64,000 nucleotides of DNA from Congeria kusceri. Lineage: Eukaryota > Mollusca > Bivalvia > Myida > Dreissenidae. The position numbers and the translations under genes were made by a program. Under the pieces are notes generated by a model. That model was not told the DNA's origin and searched no databases. It was given only the letters and a program-made list of their open reading frames with translations. The stretch lies in the NCBI GenBank assembly GCA_027627225.1, contig CM051024.1, positions 76,629,265 through 76,693,264 of the forward strand, read 5' to 3'. Shown here piece by piece: positions 43,154-58,700 of this stretch; the first letter of the stretch is position 1; the number at the start of each line of letters is the position of its first letter.

Positions 43154-46100
43154 TTGATACCGTACTGTTGAGTGTACCATATTTTCAGAAATATGTCGAT
43201 TAGCGTGCTGAGTGTTCGCTTACAGCTTGTAGAAATAAAAATTAAAATTTGAAATGCATAATTTAGGGTCTACAGTGCGTTTTATGACCTACATCTGTTC
43301 TTTTTCTATATGTTATTAAGCAAGTTTGGGTCTCACTTGCCTGTTTTATATTGGCAATTGCATAGTTCAAGGCGGTTTACAAATATGAGTGATATATTTG
43401 TAACTAAAAGAGCGCATATTTGGCAGTTTTTTTTACATGCGTAATGACGTTTTCTATTTGATTAAATATATGATATTTTCTGAAGCATACATGTATTCTT
43501 TATTAAATTATAAAGGCATTAAATCTGGCTGCATTTCAAGCATTAAGTTACATGCGTTTATTTCTTTTGGAAGTATGTTGAGATGCTTGTGCATGCATGT
43601 GATGCAAATACAAATGTTATTTTATTTATTTTCACAAATAATTGTAATTCCATATGATAATATTTGTGGTAAACGGCTAACGGACAGAATAATATTCCGC
43701 GTTATGTATGCTGATTATTCGATTGTCTTTTTCTCTCTGATTTCTCTCCATCATGTTTTTAATTGTAAGCTTTTTATTCATATTATGGATTCGATTTCTG
43801 TCTTTATCAGCTTATGCGTACTTATGGCGAATGTCGTGTGTATGAATATCTTGGCAATTGCACAGGTTTGTAAATGTATTTCATGTCTTAAATGCAGTTA
43901 TTGCATTGGCCATATATTATAACTCAATAGGATAGCGGGGATCAAATCCCTATTGTCTGAATACATAGTATCTTACCAAGCATATATTAAATGCGTTTTG
44001 ATCTATCAGAAAAATATCCTTACACCTTTAATTTAAGTAGTTTCTATGAATAATGTTATGTATGTTTGTTTCAATAACAAAGGACAATGTACTTTGATTT
44101 AAAGTACTATCTCTATGTATTTAATACTTACCCATATCATATTGAAGTATATCAAAACAAATGTAAATAATTTGCTTACTTATTCGGCACCCACATATTT
44201 TAAATAGTGTTTTGCTCTTACATATGGTCTGAAAGAATAGCGCACGTTTATTTTTGGAAAAAATGTGTATATGCATTCGGTTTGTTTTAAGTGAATGATA
44301 AGTGTCATTGTTGGAACCACCCAAGAAACAAACTAACAGAGCACGGTGTGAATTTAAATTAGTGCATAACTTAAGGAAAAGAAGGATCATGTTTGTTGTA
44401 TATGTAATACGTTTCCGAAATGCGTATACGTCCTACATTGTTCTCTACAAATACATTCCATTTGGCGAGTTGCCGGGCCTCACCGCGTTTGACTACAAAT
44501 AAATAGCTAATACTACATTTGATCTCTCGTTTAATGATCCATATTACTGATAACAATATATTGTCTTTCTAACAAATTTCTTAAATACTTTGTTCGGTTT
44601 CAGTCATTTCGTGCATTGAGTTGCTATCATTAGCTTATTTTTAACTTACAACGAGTTTCGTCTACACAGTTATGAGGCTCGTGCATAATAATAAAATTAA
44701 TTAGTATACCTTACATTTTGATACTATACTATTGTGTTGGCCACACTTCAAGCATTATTTCGAAGTGTAGTACTGATTATGTTCGCTTGCTGTCTGTCGT
44801 AATCAAAATTGCTTCTTATAATATTGTGGTGTCTACGGTGTGTTTTTGCCCTATATACTAGTATTTGCATTATCAAAGATTTTAAGAACCAGTTTAAGCC
44901 ATAATTGCCTATACAATTGCCTATTTGATATGTATAATTGTATGACTCAATGCGATTTTCTTGGCTATAATGTAATTATAAGAGGGCCCCTCTGAAGAGT
45001 CAGTGTAGTTTTCATACGTAAGGCCGTTTACGTTTTGTTATCTTCAATAGAGTAAACTCTATGCATTTATTATATTAAAATCGTATTCGTATTGTATTTC
45101 AAGTATTACGTAACTAGCTTGTGCCTCTTTTCGATAGCATAGCGATATGGTATGATACGCACCTGGGAGCAAATTAGATGTTAATTTGTGATATTAACAA
45201 ATTAATTTAATTCCTTTTTGAGGGTAATTGCGAGTAACCGTAAGCTGACGGCATCAACTTTTTCTACTTTAATGTTGTCAATATTTTTATTCTATGGTAT
45301 CTTATTATTTTACTGCGCCAGACTAAAACCTTCTTCCATATGCTGTACAACAGACTCTCAAACAACATTAACGGAACATGAGATTGGATCAGTTGTACTA
45401 AAACAGCCGCTGGAAATCTGAATAATCGTTAGGTTTGATATACCATTATTACATGTGAATCGAAATCTGTATGGGCTAATAATGTGACACTTTCCCTGGG
45501 TGTATACATTAAAGCTGTATCAGTGTTGTTATAGCTGCAATAATTATACATTTTCATTAATGGCTGTAATGGTTATTAGTAATAATCGAATAAGCATGAA
45601 AACTTGTGTGTTACTATGTAATGTTGATACTATCAATACTATTGTGACAAAATTAGTTATTATTGATTGTTCAAATTAGTTACCTTTATCACCATTACAT
45701 ATTTTAGTCCAACTACAGGTTAACAAAGATTTAATCATTATGCAAGTGTGTTTTATCAACGCGTTTGAGAGGAGTGCAATATAAATGCCATAAATAAAGT
45801 CAGTCAAATTTGCGTGATTATCCATTTATCTCAGATGATTCGATTCTCCAAACTGTGACAACAGGATGGTGCCAATGCAGTAGATTTCAACACCCGAGAA
45901 TCGGGGAGAGTCAAATAAAGAAAGAGTGTTAGAAATAATCGAATTACCAATCATGCATGTGTTGTTAAATATATGTATGATGCTAGCGATATTACTGAAT
46001 CAAAACTTTCCATTATTTACCGTTCTATATTTGTTCTCCCCAAACTCATTGATCTGGCTTTTTTTCCAGCATTCGGGTGCTCTCTTTGTGTTATTTACAG

Positions 46101-47354
46101 TATTATGGCGAGTTGCAGAACTAAGCATGTTTTGACAACTGATACAGTTTTATTGATTGCAATTAGCCATAAATTATCCGGGATAAGGATACCATGATCG
46201 TGTCTTTATAGCTCACCGTATTAAGTGCGTTTTTTTTCGATTTCTGTCACTGCTATTTATAGCTTCTACCTCACTTTTAGATACTGCATTATTGGTAGTG
46301 TCACATTTCCAGCATTATGTCGAAATGTAGTGACTACTGTGTTCGTTTCTTGCTTCTACCTTTCTGTTTATGTCCCCACACACTGGGAGGCATAAGACAT
46401 TGTTCATAGCGGTCCGTCGGGTCGTACGAACGTACGTACGCACGTCCTGAAATTGAATGGATTCAACTCCTGTTTTACTGCTGGGCGGATTTCGCTCAAA
46501 CTTTCACAGCTTTAGAACCTTGGTGTGTGGGTGATCGTGAGAGATGGAATTTGTGCTGAGACTACATTTGGTAGAATTATGGCCCTTTGTCATTTTTTCC
46601 ACTGTAAAATATACAAAATATGAACTCCTCTTACAGTGCTGGGCGGATTTAACTGAAACGTTCACAGCTGGAGAACATTAATGTGTAGGTGATCGTAAAA
46701 GACGGAATTTAGGCTGCGTCCAATTTTGGCAGATTTATTGCTATTTTTCATTTTTACTACTATAGTACTTCTTGAAATGTTTTGGACTCAACACTTTTTG
46801 AAGTGCTAGGCTGATTTTGCTTCAATGTTTAAAGCTGAGGAACCATTACGTGTAGATGATCTAAAAGGAATGAATTTTGGAAGATGTGTGGCCTTTGGCC
46901 ATTTTTGTACTGTAGAATATAGTCATAAAGACTCAACTTCTCCTTAACAGTTTGATAAACTTTGTTCAAACTTTTACAACAAAAGGGCCTTAATGTGTGG
47001 GTTATCATACATGAATGCATTTCGGCAGCGACTAATGTTGGCACAATTATGGCCCTTTTCCACTTTTCCACCATAGAATATATACTTATCAAAATTTTGT
47101 GGACTCAGTCTCTCTTGAAATGCTTGGCGGATGGCGTTCAAACTGTCAAAGCTGAAGGACATTAATGACTAGGCGATCGCAAAGGAAGAAATTTCAGCTG
47201 CGACCAATTTCTGTAGAAGTATTACCCTTTGTCATTTTTCTACTATAAAATAATATTTAAAAAAAAATTCAGGCAATAATTAGTGTTGGCGAAAAGTCCT
47301 TTGTCTGTTTCCAAACATATGTGGTGGGGACATCCGTGTCTGTGACACATCTAG
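43154..47354. repeat. 4.2-kb higher-order unit 4
   Basis: Length 4201. It has 'gtgatgcaaat' near 43600 and 'ccatatgataat' near 43650, both shared only with unit 7, and variant 'accacccaagaaacaaac' near 44317, shared with units 7 and 8. Confidence 0.92.
46370..47354. mobile_element. HINE-like element, array copy 5
   Basis: 985 bp. It ends in the 'gtggggacat' variant before the hairpin and CTAG. Confidence 0.75.
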
Positions 47355-50300
47355 TTGATACCGTACTGTTGAGTGTACCATATTTTCAGAAATATGTCGA
47401 TTAGCGTGCTGAGTGTTCGCTTACAGCTTGTAGAAATAAAAATTAAAATTTGAAATGCATAATTTAGGGTCTACAGTGCGTTTTATGACCTACATCTGTT
47501 CTTTTTCTATATGTTATTAAGCAAGTTTGGGTCTCACTTGCCTGTTTTATATTGGCAATTGCATAGTTCAAGGCGGTTTACAAATATGAGTGATATATTT
47601 GTAACTAAAAGAGCGCATATTTGGCAGTTTTTTTTACATGCGTAATGACGTTTTCTATTTGATTAAATATATGATATTTTCTGAAGCATACATGTATTCT
47701 TTATTAAATTATAAAGGCATTAAATCTGGCTGCATTTCAAGCATTAAGTTACATGCGTTTATTTCTTTTGGAAGTATGTTGAGATGCTTGTGCATGCATG
47801 TGGGGCAAATACAAATGTTATTTTATTTTTTTTCACAAATAATTGTAATTCCATATGCTAATATTTGTGGTAAACGGCTAACGGACAGAATAATATTCCG
47901 CATTATGTATGCTGATTATTCGATTGTCTTTTTCTCTCTGATTTCTCTCCATCATGTTTTTAATTGTAAGCTTTTTATTCATATTATGGATTCGATTTCT
48001 GTCTTTATCAGCTTATGCGTACTTATGGGGAATGTCGTGTGTATGAATATCTTGGCAATTGCACAGGTTTGTAAATGTATTTAATGTCTTAAATGCAGTT
48101 ATTGCATTGGCCATATATTATAACTCAATAGGATAGCGGGGATCAAATCCCTATTGTCTGAATACATAGTATCTTAACAAGCATATATTAAATGCGTTTT
48201 GATCTATCAGAAAAATATCCTTACACCTTTAATTTAAGTAGTTTCTATGAATAATGTTATGTATGTTTGTTTCAATAACAAAGGACAATATACTTTGATT
48301 TAAAGTACTATCTCTATGTATTTAATACTTACCCATATCATATTGAAGTATATCAAAAGAAATGTAAATAATTTGCTTACTTATTCGGCACCCACATATT
48401 TTAAATAGTGTTTTGCTCTTACATATGGTCTGAAAGAATAGCGCACGTTTATTTTTGGAAAAAATGTGTATATGCATTCGGTTTGTTTTAAGTGAATGAT
48501 AAGTGTCATTGTTGGAACCACCCAAGAAACAATCTAACAGAGCACGGTGTGAATTTAAATTAGTGCATAGCTTAAGGATAAGAAGGATCATGTTTGTTGT
48601 ATATGTAATACGTTCCCGAAATGCGTATACGTCCTACATTTGTTCTCTACAAATACATTCCATTTGGCGAGTTGCCGGGTCTCACCGCGTTTGACTACAA
48701 ATAAATAGCTAATACTACATTTGATCTCTCGTTTAATGATCCATATTACTGATAACAATATATTGTCTTTCTAACAAATTTCTTAAATACTTTGTTCGGT
48801 TTCAGTCATTTCGTGCATTGAGTTGCTATCATTAACTTGTTTTAAAATTACAACGAGTTTCGTCTACACAGTTATGAGGCTCGTACATAATAATAAAATT
48901 AATTAGTATACCTTACATTTTGATACTATACTATTGTGTTGGCCACACTTCAAGCATTATTTCGAAGTGTAGTACTGATTATGTTCGCTTGCTGTCTGTC
49001 GTAATCAAAATTGCTTCTTATAATATTGTGGTGTCTACGGTGTGTTTTTTGCCCTATATACTAGTATTTGCATTATCAAAGATTTTAAGAACCAGTTTAA
49101 GCCATAATTGCCTATACAATTGCCTATTTAATATGTATAATTGTATGACTCAATGCGATTTTCTTGGCTATAATGTAATTATAAGAGGGCCCCTCTGAAG
49201 AGTCAGTGTAGTTTTCATACGTAAGGCCGTTTACGTTTTGTTATCTTCAATAGAGTAAACTCTATGCATTTATTATATTAAAATCGTATTCGTATTGTAT
49301 TTCAAGTATTACGTAACTAGCTTGTGCCTCTTTTCGATAGCATAGCGATATGGTATGATACGCACCTGGGAGCAAATTAGATGTTAATTTGTGATATTAA
49401 CAAATTAATTTAATTCCTTTTTGAGGGTAATTGCGAGTAACCGTAAGCTGACGGCATCAACTTTTTCTACTTTAATGTTGTCAATATTTTTATTCTATGG
49501 TATCTTATTATTTTACTGCGCCAGACTAAAACCTTCTTCCATATGCTGTACAACAGACTCTCAAACAACATTAACGGAACATGAGATTGGATCAGTTGTA
49601 CTAAAACAGCTGCTGGAAATCTGAATAATCGTTAGGTTTGATATACCATTATTACATGTGAATCGAAATCTGTATGGGCTAATAATGTGACACTTTCCCT
49701 GGGTGTATACATTAAAGCTGTATCAGTGTTGTTATAGCTGCAATAATTATACATTTTCATTAATGGCTGTAATGGTTATTAGTAATAATCGAACAAGCAT
49801 GAAAACTTGTGTGTTACTATGTAATGTTGATACTATCAATACTATTGTGACAAAATTAGTTATTATTGATTGTTCAAATTAGTTACCTTTATCACCATTA
49901 CATATTTTAGTCCAACTACAGGTTAACAAAGATTTAATCATTATGCAAGTGTGTTTTATCAACGCGTTTGAGAGGAGTGCAATATAAATGCCATAAATAA
50001 AGTCAGTCAAATTTGCGTGATTATCCATTTATCTCAGATGATTCGATTCTCCAAACTGTGACAACAGGATGGTGCCAATGCAGTAGATTTCAACACCCGA
50101 GAATCGGGGAGAGTCAAATAAAGAAAGAGTGTTAGAAATAATCGAATTACCAATCATGCATGTGTTGTTAAATATATGTATGATGCTAGCGATATTACTG
50201 AATCAAAACTTTCCATTATTTACCGTTCTATATTTGTTCTCCCCAAACTCATTGATCTGGCTTTTTTTCCAGCATTCGGGTGCTCTCTTTGTTGTTATTT

Positions 50301-51558
50301 ACAGTATTATGGCGAGTTGCAGAACTAAGCATGTTTTGACAACTGATACAGTTTTATTGATTGCAATTAGCCATAAATTATCCGGGATAAGGATACCATG
50401 ATCGTGTCTTTATAGCTCACCGTATTAAGTGCGTTTTTTTTCGATTTCTTTTACTGCTATTTATAGCTTCTACCTCACTTTTTGATACTGCATTATTGGT
50501 AGTGTCACATTTCCAGCATTATGTCGAAATGTAGTGACTACTGTGTTCGTTTCTTGCTTCTACCTTTCTTTTTATGTCCCCACACACTGGGAGGCATAAG
50601 ACATTGTTCTTAGCGGTCCGTCGGGTCGTACGAACGTACGTACGCACGTCCTGAAATTGTATGGATTCAACTCCTGTTTTACTGCTGGGCGGATTTCGCT
50701 CAAACTTTCACAGCTTTAGAACCTTGGTGTGTGGGTGATCGTGAAAGATGGAATTTGTGCTGATACTACATTTGGTAGAATTATGGCCCTTTGTCATTAT
50801 TTCCACTATAAAATATACAAAATATGAACTCCTCTTACAGTGCTGGGCGGATTTAACTGAAACGTTCACAGCTGGAGAACATTAATGTGTAGGTGATCGT
50901 AAAAGACGGAATTTAGGCTGCGTCCAATTTTGGCAGATTTATTGCTATTTTTCATTTTTACTACTATAGTACTTCTTGAAATGTTTTGGACTCAACACTT
51001 TTTGAAGTGCTAGGCTGATTTTGCTTCAATGTTTAAAGCTGAGGAACCATTACGTGTAGATGATCTAAAAGGAATGAATTTTGGAAGATGTGTGGCCTTT
51101 GGCCATTTTTGTACTGTAGAATATAGTCATAAAGACTCAACTTCTCCTTAACAGTTTGATAAACTTTGTTCAAACTTTTACAACAAAAGGGCCTTAATGT
51201 GTGGGTTATCATACATGAAGGCATTTCGGCAGCGACTAATGTTGGCACAATTATGGCCCTTTTCCACTTTTCCAACATAGAATATATACTTATCGATATT
51301 TTGTGGACTCAGTCTCTCTTGAAATGCTTGGCGGATGGCGTTCAAACTGTCAAAGCTGAAGGACATTAATGACTAGGCGATCGCAAAGGAAGAAATTTCA
51401 GCTGCGACCAATTTCTGTAGAAGTATTACCCTTTGTCATTTTTCTACTATAAAATAATATTTAAAAAAAAATTCAGGCAATAATTAGTGTTGGCGAAAAG
51501 TCCTTTGTCTGTTTCCAAACATATGTGGTGGGGACATCCGTGTCTGTGACACATCTAG
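47355..51558. repeat. 4.2-kb higher-order unit 5
   Basis: Length 4204. It has 'atggggaatgtcg' near 48025, shared with unit 6, and 'aaacaatctaacagagcac' near 48525, shared with units 3 and 6. Confidence 0.92.
50574..51558. mobile_element. HINE-like element, array copy 6
   Basis: 985 bp, 'gtggggacat' variant. It differs from neighbours by isolated substitutions such as 'ttccaacatagaat' near 51270. Confidence 0.75.
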
Positions 51559-54500
51559 TTGATACCGTACTGTTGAGTGTACCATATTTTCAGAAATATG
51601 TCGATTAGCGTGCTGAGTGTTCGCTTACAGCTTGTAGAAATAAAAATTAAAATTTGAAATGCATAATTTAGGGTCTACAGTGCGTTTTATGACCTACATC
51701 TGTTCTTGTTCTATATGTTATTAAGCAAGTTTGGGTCTCACTTGCCTGTTTTATATTGGCAATTGCATAGTTCAAGGCGGTTTACAAATATGAGTGATAT
51801 ATTTGTAACTAAAAGAGCGCATATTTGGCAGTTTTTTTTTACATGCGTAATGACGTTTTCTATTTGATTAAATATATGATATTTTCTGAAGCATTCATGT
51901 ATTCTTTATTAAATTATAAAGGCATTAAATCTGGCTGCATTTCAAGCATTAAGTTACATGCGTTTATTTCTTTTGGAAGTATGTTGAGATGCTTGTGCAT
52001 GCATGTGGGGCAAATACAAATGATTTTCACAAATAATTGTAATTCCATATGCTAATATTTGTGGTAAACGGCTAACGGACAGAATAATATTCCGCATTAT
52101 GTATGCTGATTATTCGATTGTCTTTTTCTCTCTGATTTCTCTCCATCATGTTTTTAATTGTAAGCTTTTTATTCATATTATGGATTCGATTTCTATCTTT
52201 ATCAGCTTATGCGTACTTATGGGGAATGTCGTGTGTATGAATGTCTTGGCAATTGCACAGGTTTGTAAATGTATTTCATGTCTTAAATGCAGTTATTGCA
52301 TTGGCCATATATTATAACTCAATAGGATAGCGGGGATCAAATCCCTATTGTCTGAATAAATAGTATCTTAACAAGCATATATTAAATGCGTTTTGATCTA
52401 TCAGAAAAATATCCTTACACCTTTAATTTAAGTAGTTTCTATGAATAATGTTATGTATGTTTGTTTCAATAACAAAGGACAATGTACTTTGATTTAAAGT
52501 ACTATCTCTATGTATTTAATACTTACCCATATCATATTGAAATATATCAAAACAAATGTAAATAATTTGCTTACTTATTCGGCACCCACATATTTTAAAT
52601 AGTGTTTTGCTCTTACATATGGTCTGAAAGAATAGCGCACGTTTATTTTTGGAAAAAATGTGTATATGCATTCGGTTTGTTTTAAGTGAATGATAAGTGT
52701 CATTGTTGGAACCACCCAAGAAACAATCTAACAGAGCACGGTGTGAATTTAAATTAGTGCATAGCTTAAGGATAAGAAGGATCATGTTTGTTGTATATGT
52801 AATACGTTCCCGAAATGCGTATACGTCCTACATTTGTTCTCTACAAATACATTCCATTTGGCGAGTTGCCGGGTCTCACCGCGTTTGACTACAAATAAAT
52901 AGCTAATACTACATTTGATCTCTCGTTTAATGATCCATATTACTGATAACAATATATTGTCTTTCTAACAAATTTCTTAAATACTTTGTTCGGTTTCAGT
53001 CATTTCGTGCATTGAGTTGCTATCATTAACTTGTTTTAAAATTACAACGAGTTTCGTCTACACAGTTATGAGGCTCGTACATAATAATAAAATTAATTAG
53101 TATACCTTACATTTTGATACTATACTATTGTGTTGGCCACACTTCAAGCATTATTTCGAAGTGTAGTACTGATTATGTTCGCTTGCTGTCTGTCGTAATA
53201 AAAATTGCTTCTTATAATATTGTGGTGTCTACGGTGTGTTTTTTGCCCTATATACTAGTATTTGCATTATCAAAGATTTTAAGAACCAGTTTAAGCCATA
53301 ATTGCCTATACAATTGCCTATTTAATATGTATAATTGTATGACTCAATGCGATTTTCTTGGCTATAATGTAATTATAAGAGGGCCCCTCTGAAGAGTCAG
53401 TGTAGTTTTCATACGTAAAGCCGTTTACGTTTTGTTATCTTCAATAGCGTAAACTCTATGCATTTATTATATTAAAATCGTATTCGTATTGTATTTCAAG
53501 TATTACGTAACTAGCTTGTGCCTCTTTTCGATATGCAAAGCGATATGGTATGATACGCACCTGGGAGCAAATTAGATGTTAATTTGTGATATCAACAAAT
53601 TAATTTAATTCCTTTTTGAGGGTAATTGCGAGTAACCGTAAGCTGACGGCATCAACTTTTTCTACTTTAATGTTGTCAATATTTTTATTCTATGGTATCT
53701 TATTATTTTACTGCGCCAGACTAAAACCTTCTTCCATATGCTGTACAACAGACTCTCAAACAACATTAACGGAACATGAGATTGGATCAGTTGTACTAAA
53801 ACAGCTGCTGGAAATCTGAATAATCGTTAGGTTTGATATACCATTATTACATGTGAATCGAAATCTGTATGGGCTAATAATGTGACACTTTCCCTGGGTG
53901 TATACATTAAAGCTGTATCAGTGTTGTTATAGCTGCAATAATTATACATTTTCATTAATGGCTGTAATGGTTATTAGTAATAATCGAATAAGCATGAAAA
54001 CTTGTGTGTTACTATGTAATTTTGATACTATCAATACTATTGTGACAAAATTAGTTATTATTGATTTTTCAAATTAGTTACCTTTATCACCATTACATAT
54101 TTTAGTCCAACTACAGGTTAACAAAGATTTAATCATTATGCAAGTGTGTTTTATCAACGCGTTTGAGAGGAGTGCAATATAAATGCCATAAATAAAGTCA
54201 GTCAAATTTGCGTGATTATCCATTTATCTCAGATGATTCGATTCTCCAAACTGTGACAACAGGATGGTGCCAATGCAGTAGATTTCAACACCCGAGAATC
54301 GGGGAGAGCCAAATAAAGAAAGAGTGTTAGAAATAATCGAATTACCAATCATGCATGTGTTGTTAAATATATTTATGATTCTAGCAATATTACTGAATCA
54401 AAACTTTCCATTATTTACCGTTCTATATTTGTTCTCCCCAAACTCATTGATCTGGCTTTTTTTCCAGCATTCGGGTGCTCTCTTTGTGTTATTTACAGTA

Positions 54501-55750
54501 TTATGGCGAGTTGCAGAACTAAGCATGTTTTGACAACTGATACAGTTTTATTGATTGCAATTAGCCATAAATTATCCGGGATAAGGATACCATGATCGTG
54601 TCTTTATAGCTCACCGTATTAAGTGCGTTTTTTTTCGATTTCTGTCACTGCTATTTATAGCTTCTACCTCACTTTTTGATACTGCATTATTGGTAGTGTC
54701 ACATTTCCAGCATTATGTCGAAATGTAGTGACTACTGTGTTCGTTTCTTGCTTCTACCTTTCTTTTTATGTCCCCACACACTGGGAGGCATAAGACATTG
54801 TTCTTAGCGGTCCGTCGGGTCGTACGAACGTACGTACGCACGTCCTGAAATTGTATGGATTCAACTCCTGTTTTACTGCTGGGCGGATTTCGCTCAAACT
54901 TTCACAGCTTTAGAACCTTGGTGTGTGGGTGATCGTGAGAGATGGAATTTTTGCTGAGACTACAGTTGGTAGAATTATGGCCCTTTGTCATTATTTCCAC
55001 TATAAAATATACAAAATATGAACTCCTCTTACAGTGCTGGGCGGATTTAACTGAAACGTTCACAGCTAGAGAACATTAATGTGTAGGTGATCGTAAAAGA
55101 CGGAATTTAGGCTGCGTCCAATTTTGGCAGATTTATTGCTATTTTTCATTTTTACTACAATAGTACTTCTTGAAATGTTTTGGACTCAACACTTTTTGAA
55201 GTGCTAGGTTGATTTTGCTTCAATGTTCAAAGCTGAGTAACCATTACGTGTAGATGATCTAAAAGGAATGAGTTTTGGAAGATGTGTGGCCTTTGGCCAT
55301 TTTTGTACTATAGAATATAGTCATAAAGACTCAACTTCTCCTTAACAGTTTGATAAACTTTGTTCAAACTTTTACAACAAAAGGGCCTTAATGTGTGGGT
55401 TACCATACATGAAGGCATTTCGGCAGCGACTAATGTTGGCACAATTATGGCCCTTTTCCACTTTTCCACCATAGAATATATACTTATCGATATTTTGTGG
55501 ACTCAGTCTCTCTTGAAATTCTTGGCGGATGGCGTTCAAACTGTCAAAGCTGAAGGACATTAATGTCTAGGCGATCGCAAAGGAAGAAATTTCAGCTGCG
55601 ACCAATTTCTGTAGAAGTATTACCCTTTGTCATTTTTCTACTATAAAATAATTTTAAAAAAAATTCAGGCAATAATTAGTGTTGGCAAAAAGTCCTTTGT
55701 CTGTTTCCAAACATATGTGGTGGGGGCATCCGTGTCTGTGACACATCTAG
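51559..55750. repeat. 4.2-kb higher-order unit 6
   Basis: Length 4192. It is shortened by a ~13-bp deletion near 52021, where other units read 'tgttattttatttattttca'. It shares the 'gatatgcaaagcg' variant (near 53530) with unit 3, 12.6 kb upstream. Confidence 0.92.
54768..55750. mobile_element. HINE-like element, array copy 7
   Basis: 983 bp, with 'gtgggggcat' restored at the right end. Hairpin and CTAG are intact. Confidence 0.75.
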
Positions 55751-58700
55751 TTGATACCGTACTGATGAGTGTACCATATTTTAAGAAATATGTCGATTAG
55801 CGTGCTGAGTGTTCGCTTACAGCTTGTAGAAATAAAAATTAAAATTTGAAATGCATAATTTAGGGCCTACAGTGCGTTTTATGACCTACATCTGTTCTTG
55901 TTCTATACGTTATTAAGCAAGTTTGGGTCTCACTTGCCTGTTTTATATTGGCAATTGCATAGTTCAAGGCGGTTTACAAATATGAGTGATATATTTGTAA
56001 CTAAAAGAGCGCATATTTGGCAGTTTTTTTACATGCGTAATGACGTTTTCTATTTGATTAAATATATTATATTTTCTGAAGCATTCATGTATTCTTTATT
56101 AAATTATAAAGGCATTAAATCTGGCTGCATTTCAAGCATTAAGTTACATGCGTTTATTTCTTTTGGAAGTATGTTGAGATGCTTGTGCATGCATGTGATG
56201 CAAATACAAATGTTATTTTATTTATTTTCACAAATAATTGTAATTCCATATGATAATATTTGTGGTAAACGGCTAACGGACAGAATAATATTCCGCGTTA
56301 TGTATGCTGATTATTCGATTGTCTTTTTCTCTCTGATTTCTCTCCATCATGTTTTTAATTGTAAGCTTTTTATTCATATTATGGATTCGATTTCTGTCTT
56401 TATCAGCTTATGCGTACTTATGGCGAATGTCGTGTGTATGAATATCTTGGCAATTGCACAGGTTTGTAAATGTATTTCATGTCTTAAATGCAGTTATTGC
56501 ATTGGCCATATATTATAACTCAATAGGATAGCGGGGATCAAATCCCTATTGTCTGAATACATAGTATCTTACCAAGCATATATTAAATGCGTTTTGATCT
56601 ATCAGAAAAATATCCTTACACCGTTAATTTAAGTAGTTTCTATGAATAATGTTATGTATGTTTGTTTCAATAACAAAGGACAATGTACTTTGATTTAAAG
56701 TACTATCTCTATGTATTTAATACTTACCCATATCATATTGAAGTATATCAAAACAAATCTAAATAATTTGCTTACTTATTCGGCACCCACATATTTTAAA
56801 TAGTGTTTTGCTCTTACATATGGTCTGAAAGAATAGCGCACGTTTATTTTTGGAAAAAATGTGTATATGCATTCGGTTTGTTTTAAGTGAATGATAAGTG
56901 TCATTGTTGGAACCACCCAAGAAACAAACTAACAGAGCACGGTGTGAATTTAAATTAGTGCATAACTTAAGGAAAAGAAGGATCATGTTTGTTGTATATG
57001 TAATACTTTCCCGAAATGCGTATACGTCTTACATTTGTTCTCTACAAATACATTCCATTTGGCGAGTTGCCGGGCCTCACCGCGTTTGACTACAAATATA
57101 TAGCTAATACTACATTTGATCTCTCGTTTAATGATCCATATTACTGATAACAATATATTGTCTTTCTAACAAATTTCTTAACTACTTTGTTCGGTTTCAG
57201 TCATTTCGTGCATTGAGTTGATATCATTAGCTTATTTTTAACTTACAACGAGTTTCTTCTACACAGTTATGAGGCTCGTACATAATAATAAAATTAATTA
57301 GTATACCTTACATTTTGATACTATACTATTGTGTTGGCCACACTTCAAGCATTATTTCGAAGTGTAGTACTGATTATGTTCGCTTGCTGTCTGTCGTAAT
57401 AAAAATTGCTTCTTATAATATTGTGGTGTCAACGGTGTGTTTTATGCCCTATATACTAGTATTTGCATTATCAAAGATTTTAAGAACCAGTTTAAGCCAT
57501 AATTGCCTATACAATTGCCTATTTGATATGTATAATTGTATGACTCAATGCGATTTTCTTGGCTATAATGTAATTATAAGAGGGCCCCTCTAAAGAGTCA
57601 GAGTAGTTTTCATACGTAAGGCCGTTTACGTTTTGTTATCTTCAATAGCGTAAACTCTATGCATTTATTATATTAAAATCGAATTCAATCGTATTGTATT
57701 TCAAGTATTACGTAACTAGCTTGTGCCTCTTTTCGATAGCATAGCGATATGGTATGATACGCACCTGGGAGCAAATTCGATGTTAATTTGTGATATTAAC
57801 AAATTAATTTAATTCCTTTTTGAGGGTAATTGCGAGTAACCGTAAGCTGACAGCATCAACTTTTTCTACTTTAATGTTGTCAATATTTTTAATCTATGGT
57901 ATCTTATTATTTTAATGCGCCAGACCAAAACCTTCTTCCATATGCTGTACAACAGACTCTCAAACAACATTAATGGAACATGAGCTTGGATCAGTTGTAC
58001 TAAAACAGCTGCTGGAAATCTGAATTATCGTTAGTTTTGATATACCATTATTACATGTGTATCGAAAGCTCTATGGGCTCAAAATGTGACACTTTCCCTG
58101 GGTGTATACATTAAAGCTGTATCAGTGTTGTTATAGCTGCAATAATTTTATATTTTCATTAATGGCTGTAATGGTTATTAGTAATAATCGAATAAGCATG
58201 AAAACGTGTGTGTTACTATGTAATGTTGATACTATCAATACTATTGTGACAAAATTAGTTATTATTGATTGTTTAAATTAGTTACCTTTATCACCATTAC
58301 ATATTTTAGTCCAACTACAGGTTAACAAAGATTTAATCATTATGCAAGTGTATTTTATCAACGCGTTTGAGAGGAGTGCAATATAAATGCCATAAATAAA
58401 GTCAGTCAAATTTGCGTGATTATCTATTTATCTCAGATGATTCGAGTCTCCAAACTGTGACAACAGGATGGTGCCAATGCAGTAGATTTCAACACCCGAG
58501 AATCGGGGAGAGTCAAATAAAGAAAGAGTGTTACAAATAATCGAATTACCAATCATGCATGTGTTGTTAAATATATTTATGATTCTAGAAATATTACTGA
58601 ATCAAAACTTTCCATAATTTACCGTTCTATATTTGTTCTCCCCAAACTCATTGATCTGGCTTTTTTTCCAGCATTCGGGTGCTCTCTTTGTGTTATTTAC

